From assembly GCF_019320115.1 (NCBI RefSeq), contig NC_089587.1, forward strand, positions 85,569,410 through 85,633,409: a stretch of 64,000 nt of DNA, written 5' to 3'. This document shows positions 55,462 through 64,000 of the stretch, in pieces. A model generated the notes under the pieces. That model worked only from the letters and a program-made list of their open reading frames with translations, ran no database searches and was not told the DNA's origin. This stretch comes from Miscanthus floridulus (Eukaryota > Streptophyta > Magnoliopsida > Poales > Poaceae). The number at the start of each line of letters is the position of its first letter. The stretch's first letter is position 1. A program made the translations under genes and the position numbers.

Positions 55462-55744
55462 TATTGTCTGGAAATTCTCTGATTATGCATGGCCTATGCC
55501 TGTCCAGTGTGTGTGTGTGTCCATGCCTCACTCAAATTAAATTAAGACGTCAGACCAGTCTTCATTCTAGTATTTGGAAGCTTGCTCTGTGGCACCTACC
55601 TAATCTCTATCTCTATCTCTTCTATCTATACAACTATCTATACAGACTGACTAGGACCCATCTATCGCCGCGCGTGGTAAAGCCGCCCGTGGGATTCCCC
55701 CCTCCGCGTGATGTGTGGATTAAAAACTACGCCGCCTACTCTCC

Positions 55745-55945
55745 TGTCAGCACCTCCAGCTTGCTGCCCTCTTCTGCCGCGACCTCCCGGACGCCGCATC
55801 CGCGGATCTCTTCGACCCTGTCCCCTCTGCCGTTGAGTGCGCTGCCGCCGCAGCGCTTGGCTTCTCTGTCTCGAGCCTCGACGATGGCACTACAACGCTG
55901 ATGCCCATTTCAGAATGGAAATTGATGGCTTGCAATAGGATCTAA
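55745..55945 (+). pseudogene. Unrecognised coding remnant
   Basis: An open frame of 66 codons, extending a little further upstream, without a start codon. It reads CQHLQLAALFCRDLPDAASA, ADLFDPVPSAVECAAAAALG, FSVSSLDDGTTTLMP and SEWKLMACNRI before a TAA. GC content and residue mix are typical of a grass exon and unlike the AT-rich surroundings. I do not recognise the family. It could be an exon of a neighbouring gene or a captured fragment. Confidence 0.35.
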
Positions 55946-57372
55946 ATGTTTTGCTGGCATTGCCCTTCCGCAGCATGCGCTCCCACAAGTCAGCTCCTTT
56001 GCTGATGGGAGAGGCGCCATCGATTTGATTAGTACTCATCTGTTAGCATCCTGTTAATTATAAGCAGAGTTGGTTGTGAATGTGTGTAGTACTGGATGGT
56101 AGATTAGTGGTACAGTGGTACTCTTTTCAATTCAGACATTGTCGTATAGAAGCAGAGCAGTTTTTTTTCCTTCATCGTGGTGGTGTCACTTCCTGTGTGG
56201 GATATTATGTTTGACTTTTCTTCAAGCTCTTGATCTCGACTACTGAAATTTGCTGCATAAATTAGATGGGCTATTGCTTTCATTCCTTAGCCTTCATTGC
56301 CCCCAAGATGTTCGATAAAATTCTTGTAACATGGATTTCAGGGTTTGTACGGTGGCTGCAATATGCAATTAGTTGTCATATTACTGTTGGGTTTATACTC
56401 TCTCCGTTTCAAATTATAAGTCGCTTTGATTTTTTTGGTACATCCATTTTGTTATGCATCTAGATATAATAGTACTGAAGTTTGATGCATTATCCTCTTT
56501 CAGTTACCTAGCAGTGCTTTTAATTCCTTTTGTGATAAGATGACAAATTGTATTCTTTGATGCACTGTATGCTTTAGGAGTGATCGAGTGCTTGTACTCA
56601 CAATATTGCTGTATTTTATCACCTCATTCTATAGCATGTCACTGCTTCACTTTGCCTACCAATTATTCACCTCAAATTTACAAACCAAGGATGTTTCTTC
56701 CCTGTGGTTCCTCCGTAAGTAGGTAAAGGGTGAACACATGGAAAAGGGAACTGGGGTGTTCTGACATATGTTTCTGAAGATACCTGCCTGCCAGGCCCTA
56801 GAGTTAGATGTAAATAACTTTTGAATGTTTCTAAATGCTGGAAGCATCTTTGTTGAATATAACCAGACAAGGTTTGTGAGCTTTTCCAATGAAGCTTAGG
56901 TAGGTTTCCTGTGAACATCAATAGCTGCATGCTTCACGTTTGAAACTTCTTGTTTATCTTCATGAGGTGGTGCTGGTTATTATGCTTTGTGAAGTATATA
57001 TATGATCTTTGTATATTTTACTAGCTGTATGTATACTCGTGAGTTATTCGGTTCATTTCAAAGTACTTAATCACAATTCACGAGCTTAAGTTATCCATAC
57101 AATTAAACCTCCATGTTTTGTAGACAGTGAAATATTCTCGTTCCTCCATTGAAATTCCATTGATCCGCTAATTGTTTTGTTGGTTGAGAGAAAACTTCAT
57201 TGGATCCAATCAAGGTAGTAGTTCAAACGCGAAGTATTATGCTTGAGAACCACCTCTGGACGCAGTCTTATGTTTGGAGTTTCATTTTCTTCAAGAAGAG
57301 GTACCGTACTACCACACCATGCACATTGCATGCGACAGTTGAACAATCCTTGGTACAGTTTCAATGACAATA
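55946..57372. other. Intergenic DNA with a Stowaway fragment
   Basis: AT-rich, without a supportable gene. At 56396-56475 the sequence TACTCTCTCCGTTTCAAATT, AAGTCGCTTTGATTTTTTTGG and GTTATGCATCTAGATATA is the left half of a Stowaway-type MITE. The right half was not found. Confidence 0.5.
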
Positions 57373-57506
57373 GCCTGTTCGTTTGGCTGTGGCTCGTCGT
57401 AAACGATCGTAAATTTCTAGCCAAAACAGTATTTTCTCTCACACAAATCAGTCAGCAGTACTTCTTCACGAATCAGCAACGATATGAACCAGCCAACCAA
57501 ACAGAC
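57373..57506. mobile_element. hAT-like MITE, GCCTGTTCGTTTGGCTG family
   Basis: It starts GCCTGTTCGTTTGGCTGTGG and ends CCAGCCAACCAAACAGAC. The inside has TAAACGATCGTAAATTTCTAG and TATTTTCTCTCACAC. Related copies are at 37908-38025 and, inverted, at 57816-57936. Confidence 0.7.
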
Positions 57507-57815
57507 TAATGCAACCGAGTCTGCACAGTGGATGGAGCTGGTTTGCCATGTACAGTAGGCGTAGTACTCCATAGCTTCAGGCGGCGATGGCGCGACAGGT
57601 CAGTGGCCGGCGGGGGTTGATGGACAGGACCGACAGTTCGTAACTAGCCGAGGGCGGGGGCCGGCCACGCCACCCACATGCAAGCGTTCGCGCCACTGCC
57701 GGCCGGCCGCCGACAGCAATTTGACAAGAAGGCGAGGGATCGCCGATCGCGACGCGACCATCGCATTCAATTCTATCGCCTTGTTCGTTCTCTTGTCGTT
57801 TCGTTCGTCGCCTGT

Positions 57816-57936
57816 CAGCCTGTTCGGGAGACCGTATCGTATCGTGGATTATTTACTGCTGGCTGGTTTGGTGTGAGAGAAAAACATTGTTCCCGGCTGG
57901 AAATTTACGATCGTTTACGAGCAAGCGAACAGGCTG
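57816..57936. mobile_element. hAT-like MITE, second copy in inverse orientation
   Basis: It starts CAGCCTGTTCGGGAG and ends GCAAGCGAACAGGCTG, with inverted ends of 10 bp. The internal GTGAGAGAAAAACATTGTTCC and AAATTTACGATCGTTTACGA are the reverse of the copy at 57373-57506. Confidence 0.7.
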
Positions 57937-58194
57937 TGTATATCCACTCCTGCACTGCACTACACTGCTCGTAGGAGTGTACTGGTTGTTGTTGATAGGT
58001 GTAAATTAAAACCGTGAAAGCCAAGGGGTAATTAGCTAGCTAGCACTGTACAGTAATGTTAGTAGCTTAGTTTCACTTCCAACGTGAACCTCACTGTATG
58101 TTTTTCAACGAAGGACATGTCACTTCAACGGCTCAACCGACTAGAAATACGGGGCGGATCTACGGTAGACGATAGGGGCATAGGCACCTACTAG

Positions 58195-58408
58195 ATGACT
58201 GTCAATTTTTTTTCCCTTGTCGTAAGTTTGACTATATTTCTAAAAAAAAATGTGTGTAATATTTGTATCTTCAAATAAATTTATTACGAAAATAGATTCA
58301 ACAATCTATCTAATAATATTAATTATATATCGTAAATATTTTTATATAAAATTAGCCAAAGTTATTTCTCGGGAAACGAGAACGATAGTTATTCAGGGAC
58401 GGAGCGAG
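58195..58408. mobile_element. Stowaway-like MITE remnant
   Basis: The right end reads CAGGGACGGAGCGAG followed by TA, a diverged form of GGGACGGAGGGAG. The interior has CGTAAGTTTGACTATATTTC on the left and AAATTAGCCAAAGTTATTTC on the right, mirrored in part. The left end is degraded. Confidence 0.5.
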
Positions 58409-58768
58409 TAAAAAATAGTGATTATGATCAATTTCTCACAATATACATGTCTCCACAGAAAAAATCTTTACACCTATATATTGCCCTAGCTTTGTTCATA
58501 CCTGTACATAACTTTTACATACATGACTACATCAGTGCTTTGCAAGTCTACTGATGGATTTATTTGCACCTGTATCTGAGTTTAAAAAATTTTGTTCGGT
58601 TTCATGAAATTAGAAATCTATCTCGTGCCCGAAATGTATTTTTTTGTATGCACATCTCTGCACTCTGATTTCACCCCGGTCCACTCGATATGGATCATGA
58701 CTTCTTCCTCGGTGTCTCAGGTTCGTACCTCCGCGTCTTTCTTCTCAAAGGGAAAGTGGACTGTATAT

Positions 58769-59107
58769 ATTTCCTCCGTTCTTAAATTATATAATTCTTG
58801 TTCTTCGATAAGTCAAATATTTTTTAAAAAACTAACATTTACAATACCAAATAAGTATTATTAGATTAATTGTAGAATTTATTTTTATAGTATACCTATT
58901 TAGAGTCATAAATATTAATAATGTTTTATATAAACTTAGCCAAAATTAAGAATAACAAGTATTATTACATTTGTCATGAAATGTTTTTAAAACATACCTA
59001 CTTGGAGGCTTAAATACTGATACGATTTTTCATAAACTCAGTTGACCATAAGTTATTTTGACTTCGACCAAACTCACAATTTCATCATTTCAAGGCTGGA
59101 GATAGTA
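58769..59107. mobile_element. Stowaway-like MITE remnant, long
   Basis: It begins ATTTCCTCCGTTCTTAAATTA and ends AAGGCTGGAGATAGTA. The internal AAACTTAGCCAAAATTAAG and CATAAACTCAGTTGACCATAAG blocks are typical of the CTCCGTTC family. It may be two overlapping copies. Confidence 0.5.
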
Positions 59108-59178
59108 CCAACATATAACTCAAAAGAGAGGTTTTTTCAGGAAAAACGTCAACATCACACCCCACATAGACTCTGTCG

Positions 59179-59283
59179 CCCCGTTCGCTTGAGCTACTTT
59201 TCAGTCATGGAACAGTATTTTCCCCTCATAATATTTTAGCATAAGCATCAGCATAAGTCAAATTTCAGCATAAGCGAACAGGA
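59179..59283. mobile_element. Diverged MITE, CCCCGTTCGCTTGAGC type
   Basis: It starts CCCCGTTCGCTTGAGC and ends CAGCATAAGCGAACAGG, with inverted ends of about 10 bp. It looks like a relative of the GCCTGTTCG MITEs nearby. Confidence 0.5.
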
Positions 59284-60037
59284 CATCGATACCATCCTAA
59301 ACTAATTATGTGTTCAATTTAGTCTCAACTATTTTACTTTGTCCAATCTACTTATCAACCCCCTATTAAGATTTGCTTTTATATTTTTCTCAAGTTATAA
59401 TTTTGTATGATAATGGCTAGCACCATGACTTATGTTAGAAAATGCAATATGATTTTTCATTATTATTTTTTGTATGTCATGGCATCCGGTAAAATTGATA
59501 ATGTATTTCTTCTAATATAAGTTACAAGGGACATTGCCACCTCACAAAATTTTAAACTCAAACTCAACTCTGTTATTCATTCAACCACTAGGGCAAAGAA
59601 ATACGAAAGAATTCTTTGGATGAGAGAACCGAAATAGGAAGATGATCCTATCAAGACAACACCCCTCTCCGACCACCGAATAGACTTGTTTCACGGGTTT
59701 GGTGTGAACCCTCTTAGCCCGACAGCCCACAAAACCAAAACAGACCAAACTGCCACTATGGTATTGGACCCCTTTGCTAAAAACTGGCAGAACCATACCT
59801 ACCCTTATCTCTCGATCACCATGGCATGGGTTCATCACGAGGTGAGTAAAGCAGAGACATGTGACACCATGCTCGTCGACAACAAGCAGTAGCGGACCCA
59901 ACAATTGATTATAGCATGGGCAAGTCTCACTGTGTTGATTAGGTCACGTGTTTTGGAGCTCCTAGCAAAACATATTGCGATGGAATGCAAGAGTGCACCG
60001 ACATCGGAACCCGGGAAGGCACCTAGGGTCGCTGGGC
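59284..60037. other. Intergenic DNA, no gene seen
   Basis: AT-rich on the left, mixed on the right. A 107-codon minus-strand frame (59581-59904) and an overlapping plus-strand frame show no recognisable motif. Confidence 0.45.
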
Positions 60038-60151
60038 CTTGGGTTCGTCAGTGACAACAAGGCGATCGCTCTAGACCCCGGTGGTGGTGCCCTCATGTAC
60101 GACCCTCGACATCCACGCCATTTGTTCCCTACCTACCCATGTTGTGCTTAA
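60038..60151 (+). pseudogene. Short gene remnant, perhaps a DUF1618/DUF1668-type protein
   Basis: 37 codons read LGFVSDNKAIALDPGGGALM, YDPRHPRHLFPTYPCCA and then a stop. The pattern of a short beta-strand motif with AxDxxGxxLxYD resembles repeats of large grass families of unknown function (DUF1618/DUF1668). This is a weak resemblance from a short stretch; other frames nearby are closed. Confidence 0.22.
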
Positions 60152-60835
60152 GTACCTCATCCTTTCCCCTAGTCATTGATGAAGGCATCAACATAATTGA
60201 TAGGCTCAAGAATACCTCATGGACCTAGGCCTTCCAGGCTCTCATCTACACCGTCGCAACACCGCCAGAGTCAGGTAACTAGAATGGGTGCTCCCTCTCG
60301 CCTCTGTTGTCGCCGCCTCCTAGCATGCATGACAATGACCACGACCTCACCAGCATCGGCAGCTCACGAGTATGGTGTCTGCATGTAGGGACAAAGCCTA
60401 TGTGATGGCATTGTTGATATTGGGCTACTGACCCAATCTATCTAGCAAATAATCAAAACAGATTAAGCCATCTATACTACTAAACCCAACTCGTCTAAAC
60501 TAGTCCTCAATGGTTTGGTCTTCAATTCTATCAAGAACTACTTATAACTGTCTTAAGTCAACTATTATAAGTTTGATGATGTCAACTAGACCGCCTAATA
60601 ATCATCGTACAATAGCTTCATGTCCATTTTTTATTCGGAACGCCTAGCGCTCGGATGGGACGTCGGGGCCAGATACGGCTCCGACACTTGTGCCTTCCCG
60701 CGTCCACATCGTGCCCAATGCCCCATGTGCCGCCTCAGCACCCGCACCCCGCATGGGGAAACCCACATGGGTTGACCCACGACTGGGGTGGTTGACCCAC
60801 GTCTGCGCCCCAGCAGCATCGACAACCACTGGCTA
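60152..60835. other. Unassigned DNA leading into a repeat
   Basis: No gene. GC-rich sequence from about 60640, beginning at GCCTAGCGCTCGGATGGGAC, belongs to the repeat family described at 60836. Confidence 0.4.
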
Positions 60836-61240
60836 TGCCATGCAATGCCCCAATCTACTTTTGCAATATCCAGATGAAACATTTGCAACATACATCTAAA
60901 ATAGATGAAACATTTGGAACATACAATTGGAACACCATTGCAACACGGGCAACATCCTGATCTACTTTTGAAACATCCAGATGCAACACTTGCAACATAC
61001 AAAAGAAGACAGATGAAACACTTGAGACATACGTTTGAAACATTTGCAACATACGTGTACAAAAATCGGATGAAACATTGGGATAGACGCGTGCAACATA
61101 TGTGCACAACCATTGCAACATATGCAACACCCCGATCAACTTTTGCAACATCCACATAAAACAATTGGAACATACATATGAAACAACTGAAACGCTTGAA
61201 ACATGGGCTTGCAACATGTGTGAAAAAGCATCCAAAAACA
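60836..61240 (-). repeat. Degenerate 'gttgcaaatgtttcatctg' repeat, copy 2, inverted
   Basis: Units such as AGATGAAACATTTGCAACAT and GATCTACTTTTGAAACATCC recur about ten times. They are the reverse complement of the units at 37020-37415. A minus-strand open frame of 212 codons across it is simply a translation of the repeat. Confidence 0.7.
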
Positions 61241-61680
61241 CTCAAAACACAACATCGTCGCGCGGCCATGACCTACCTAGTGCTGGTGGGCAACTGCGGT
61301 GTCGTAGGCTCACCAGATGGTGCACGCCCGCACTCCACCGCCATGAACGTCGTCGGTCGCTGGAGAGGAGGCGCTGCCGGATCTAGGGAGGGAGCCGTCG
61401 GCCGAGGTAGGAGAGGGTAGCTGCTTGCTGGAGCCCATCGGCCATGTGCCAACAGCTTGCTCGAGCCCACTAGCTAGATCTGGTGGGACGCGGGGGAGGG
61501 TCACGACCGCCATGGAGTGGAGGAGGGGACGCCATGGTGACTGCCAGACTTGAGAGAAGATGCACATGGAGGAGGGGGCCGCTAGATCCATGGAGGGGAG
61601 GGGAGGCTATGACGCATTGGAGGGGACGCCATGGCGCTCGCAGCAGTGATTTTTTTGAAGAATGAAGACTATAGGGTCCG
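61241..61680. other. GC-rich flank of the repeat, no gene seen
   Basis: Open on several frames because of GC-rich composition (GGAGGGGAGGGG-type tracts). No domain is recognisable. Confidence 0.4.
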
Positions 61681-62921
61681 TGTAGGATCTCTGGTTGGCC
61701 TAGAGGAGGGTGAACAGGCTTGTGAAAACAAACACTCAAACTTTTATCAAATTCACCCTACGACACTGCTGCTCTAAAAGGCGACACTGTCGGGCTAGAA
61801 CAACGGCACTACCACACCTACAGACAACTTCGAGTCACAGTTCAAAATCCATGAACAAAAACTTAGATCGGAGAAATTTCCTAGCTTACGGCAGGTATGA
61901 CAATCATAGATCAAAAGCTAGAAGTAGTAGGAACACCACACACAAGTAGATCGACTAAAAACCCTAGAAATTACCTCAACTACAATATATCATGCAAGTA
62001 ATGTAAATCAAGCACAAGTGACACAATAATTTATTACATGGTTCGGCTCGCCACCAAGGCTTGCCTACCTTCACGTTGTTGAGGTTAGCCACTAAGGCTT
62101 AGGGCTTTACAACTCTTCCTCGTTCTCAAGTCAAGAGACTTAACTCTTGAGATGAGGGGTGAGTTTACTAGCTTCAAGAGATGGTTACAAACCTCCCAAG
62201 GCTACCACACAAGTTGGATAGGAGCCAAGCTACAAGAGTAACAAACACAACCGCTGACCAAAACGTGAACCAAATGCTCTTTAGAGTTAAGGAATCAATA
62301 GAGCTACTCTCTAATCGAGTTTTGGACCCTTTTCCCTCAAGGATTGATGAAAAAATCAATGGATTTGTTTGGGGGCTTGAGGTCAACAATGGAGGGAGAG
62401 AGAGAGCTCCTTTTTTGTTTTGGACAAGATTGAATGAGCAGGAGCCAGAAGAGAGACGTTGGAGAGGAAGAGGATGGGTATAAATACCCCCTCAGCCCCA
62501 ACGGTCAGTGTCGCGGCTTAAGTGCGGCAGTGCTGCACTACGGCAGCGCCTCTCTTCAAGTGCGGCAGTGCTGCACCACACAAGATAGCAAGGGTAAGAG
62601 TGAAGTGTAGACTATCTTGGCTGTGAATCTGAGGATGTATGTGTATGTTTGATCACTTGGTAGCACATATTAACTTAAGCATTGTGTCCCCCTTTATAGT
62701 ACGGTTTTTTTTATACTCAAATTCAAAATATAAAAGAATTTAAACCTCCTTTGAGTTTGAAGCCATTTATATTTGTAATTGGGGCCTCCTCCATTTCGTG
62801 TAGCATCCTCGAACATGAATTCTCTACTTGTCATCTCGATAAATCTCATTAGTTCTCTAATTACGTGGTCATTATCAAGAAAACCTATAATTAGGGCTTG
62901 ATTCCACTTTCAGTACTTTCA
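61681..62921 (+). mobile_element. Solo LTR of a Copia-like element
   Basis: 1241 bp. It starts TGTAGGATCTCTGGTTGGCC, continues TAGAGGAGGGTGAACAGGC and ends CACTTTCAGTACTTTCA. It is flanked by a perfect 5-bp duplication GTCCG (61676-61680 and 62922-62926). The start type and the plus-strand TATAAATA at 62479-62486 give plus orientation. No internal domain follows. A near-duplicate motif, GTGCGGCAGTGCTGCAC, occurs twice (about 62522 and 62560). Confidence 0.85.
62479..62486 (+). promoter_or_regulatory. TATA box of the solo LTR
   Basis: GGGTATAAATACCCCC, a TATA box inside a short GGGTA/TACCC palindrome, about 800 bp into the LTR. LTR promoter function is inferred from position. Confidence 0.55.
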
Positions 62922-62926
62922 GTCCG

Positions 62927-64000
62927 TTCCAGAGTGAGCAAGAGGCTACGACTATATGGGGCTCAGTGCGGGCAGGGTCCGTAATAGAGCGGTGCGACTC
63001 GCGCGAGGTCTGTTTGGATGGACGGACAACCGAACAGGAGCATTACCGTTTTCGATTTCATTGTGTTTGTTAAGCTCGATCTTGGCGTAACAAGTCACGT
63101 ACAGTGGGTTGGTCAAGACCTGAGCTAACAAAAGAAGCTTAGTGGATAGAGCCTGGATAGAGGTTTCGGTGCTTACAAAAAAATTCTCAGCTCATAACGT
63201 TCTCTTATTTATATCTATATCTATACCTAATAATAAAGAGGCAAATTTTTCTGCCATTTTTTCGTCCATCCATTTTGTTCGTCCACTTCCCCTTAACTAC
63301 CGGTAGTCGAGAGTTTCTTTCGTCTGGATTTATATATATAACACGTGCTCATACGAATTAGAATAGCTATTGTCTAGAGCGATACAGAGTCCGATTCCAA
63401 AACGTATTGGGTTGTGTATGGTCTATGTTTAACCAAAGGTCCATACTCATGAGCAAAAAAAAGTCCATACCCAATACGATTACTATATATAGTAAATTTG
63501 ATTTTTTTTCCTTTTTCTATTCTGTCATCTATTTGGCCTTTTTCATTTTTTAGATTATCTCCAATCAATTACTGTATCCGATCCGTTTTTTATTTTCGTA
63601 TTCATTCCACTTCTTTTTCTGATTTCCTCTTTTTGTTTTTTCTTCTCCTTTTTCTTTTTTTTTCTTTTCTAGACTATCAAGTCTGTTTCATGCCCTTTCC
63701 CATATTATTTTGCAGGTCATTTTTGTTTTCTCGATTCTCTCATGATTTTTCTTATAGACATAAAAATAAATAATAAACACAATATTATTGATATTTGGAT
63801 CCTTCATCCTTCCCTAATCCTTAATAATCAAATATTCCTACTACTAAATTATTGATGTAATTTGATTAAGAATAAAAGTTATTCTTATTATAACCAAGAT
63901 CAGCTAATGGTCTAATTAATTAAATCATGAACAGAAATCTTGGGTAGTTTATTGTCCGATCTAACCGGGAAGCGGCAACAGGGGTTGCGCTGCTAGCAGA
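62927..64000. other. Intergenic DNA, no gene seen
   Basis: Mixed sequence to about 63190, then AT-rich. TATATCTATATCTATACCTA followed by ATAATAAAGAGGCAAA (63210-63245) resembles the edge of an interspersed grass repeat. A T-rich tract of about 200 bp lies at 63510-63720 (open on the plus strand as a Phe/Leu/Ser run, not a gene). Confidence 0.45.

Noticed and set aside
60631..61269. 212-codon minus-strand frame rich in Cys, Phe and Val
   Set aside because: It is a translation of the degenerate repeat at 60836-61240, not a cysteine-rich protein.
63498..63773. 91-codon hydrophobic Phe/Leu/Ser frame resembling a membrane protein
   Set aside because: It is produced by a T-rich tract; TTT, TTC and CTT codons follow directly from the composition.
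1..64000. CRISPR arrays, bacterial operons, riboswitches or phage modules
   Set aside because: No array of regular short repeats with unique spacers, no Shine-Dalgarno-linked gene series, and all content is plant nuclear repeat DNA.

Overview
This is nuclear DNA from a grass, most likely a panicoid or andropogonoid species (sorghum, sugarcane, Miscanthus or maize type). The evidence is the repeat content: CTCCCTCCGT-type Stowaway MITEs, an Au-like SINE, a Gypsy element carrying the antisense 'putative gypsy-type transposon' gene, long-LTR Gypsy and Copia families, and plant-type splice sites in a degraded NDC80 gene. No bacterial operons, rRNA, CRISPR arrays or intact host gene were found. 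Almost everything supportable is a transposable element or a decayed gene. All identifications are by eye, without database searches.

Layout. 1-5.8 kb: a 1.14-kb Mutator-like element (450-1591) with a 9-bp target duplication and a GC-rich filler, then small MITEs and a possible larger DNA element. 5.8-22.2 kb: one complete 16.4-kb Ty3/Gypsy retrotransposon (5833-22235, TSD GTTAG). Its gag-pol lies on the minus strand. A separate four-exon gene lies on the plus strand with its own TATA box. Both are full of stop codons. 24.9-36.4 kb: a 5'-truncated relative in the opposite orientation, keeping the end of pol, the antisense gene, an expanded tandem-repeat spacer and the 3' LTR. A Copia-like solo LTR interrupts it at 31428-33335.

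38.2-55.2 kb: a Mutator-like element ends at the base before the ATG of a pseudogene of the kinetochore gene NDC80. Its first exon is at 39922-40866 and its last three recognised exons at 53439-55167. The intervening intron is swollen by a nest: a SINE; a 5'-truncated LINE (16-bp TSD); a 10.3-kb LTR-element insertion inside the LINE (TSD ATAAA); and, inside that insertion, a DD39D mariner-like element (44822-47460) plus a Copia-like LTR fragment. 55-64 kb: MITEs, a second copy of a 'gttgcaaatgtttcatctg' repeat family, a solo LTR (61681-62921, TSD GTCCG) and AT-rich DNA.

The most interesting points are these. (1) The 10.3-kb insertion has the same LTR 3' (U5) end at both borders, in inverted orientation, within one perfect target duplication. 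(2) The antisense multi-exon gene, with its TATA box, is conserved between two diverged Gypsy copies. (3) The mariner element carries a 214-codon open frame on the opposite strand with a duplicated CxRCGLxH motif, ending at a good splice donor. (4) A kinetochore gene remnant is stretched across about 15 kb by this nest.
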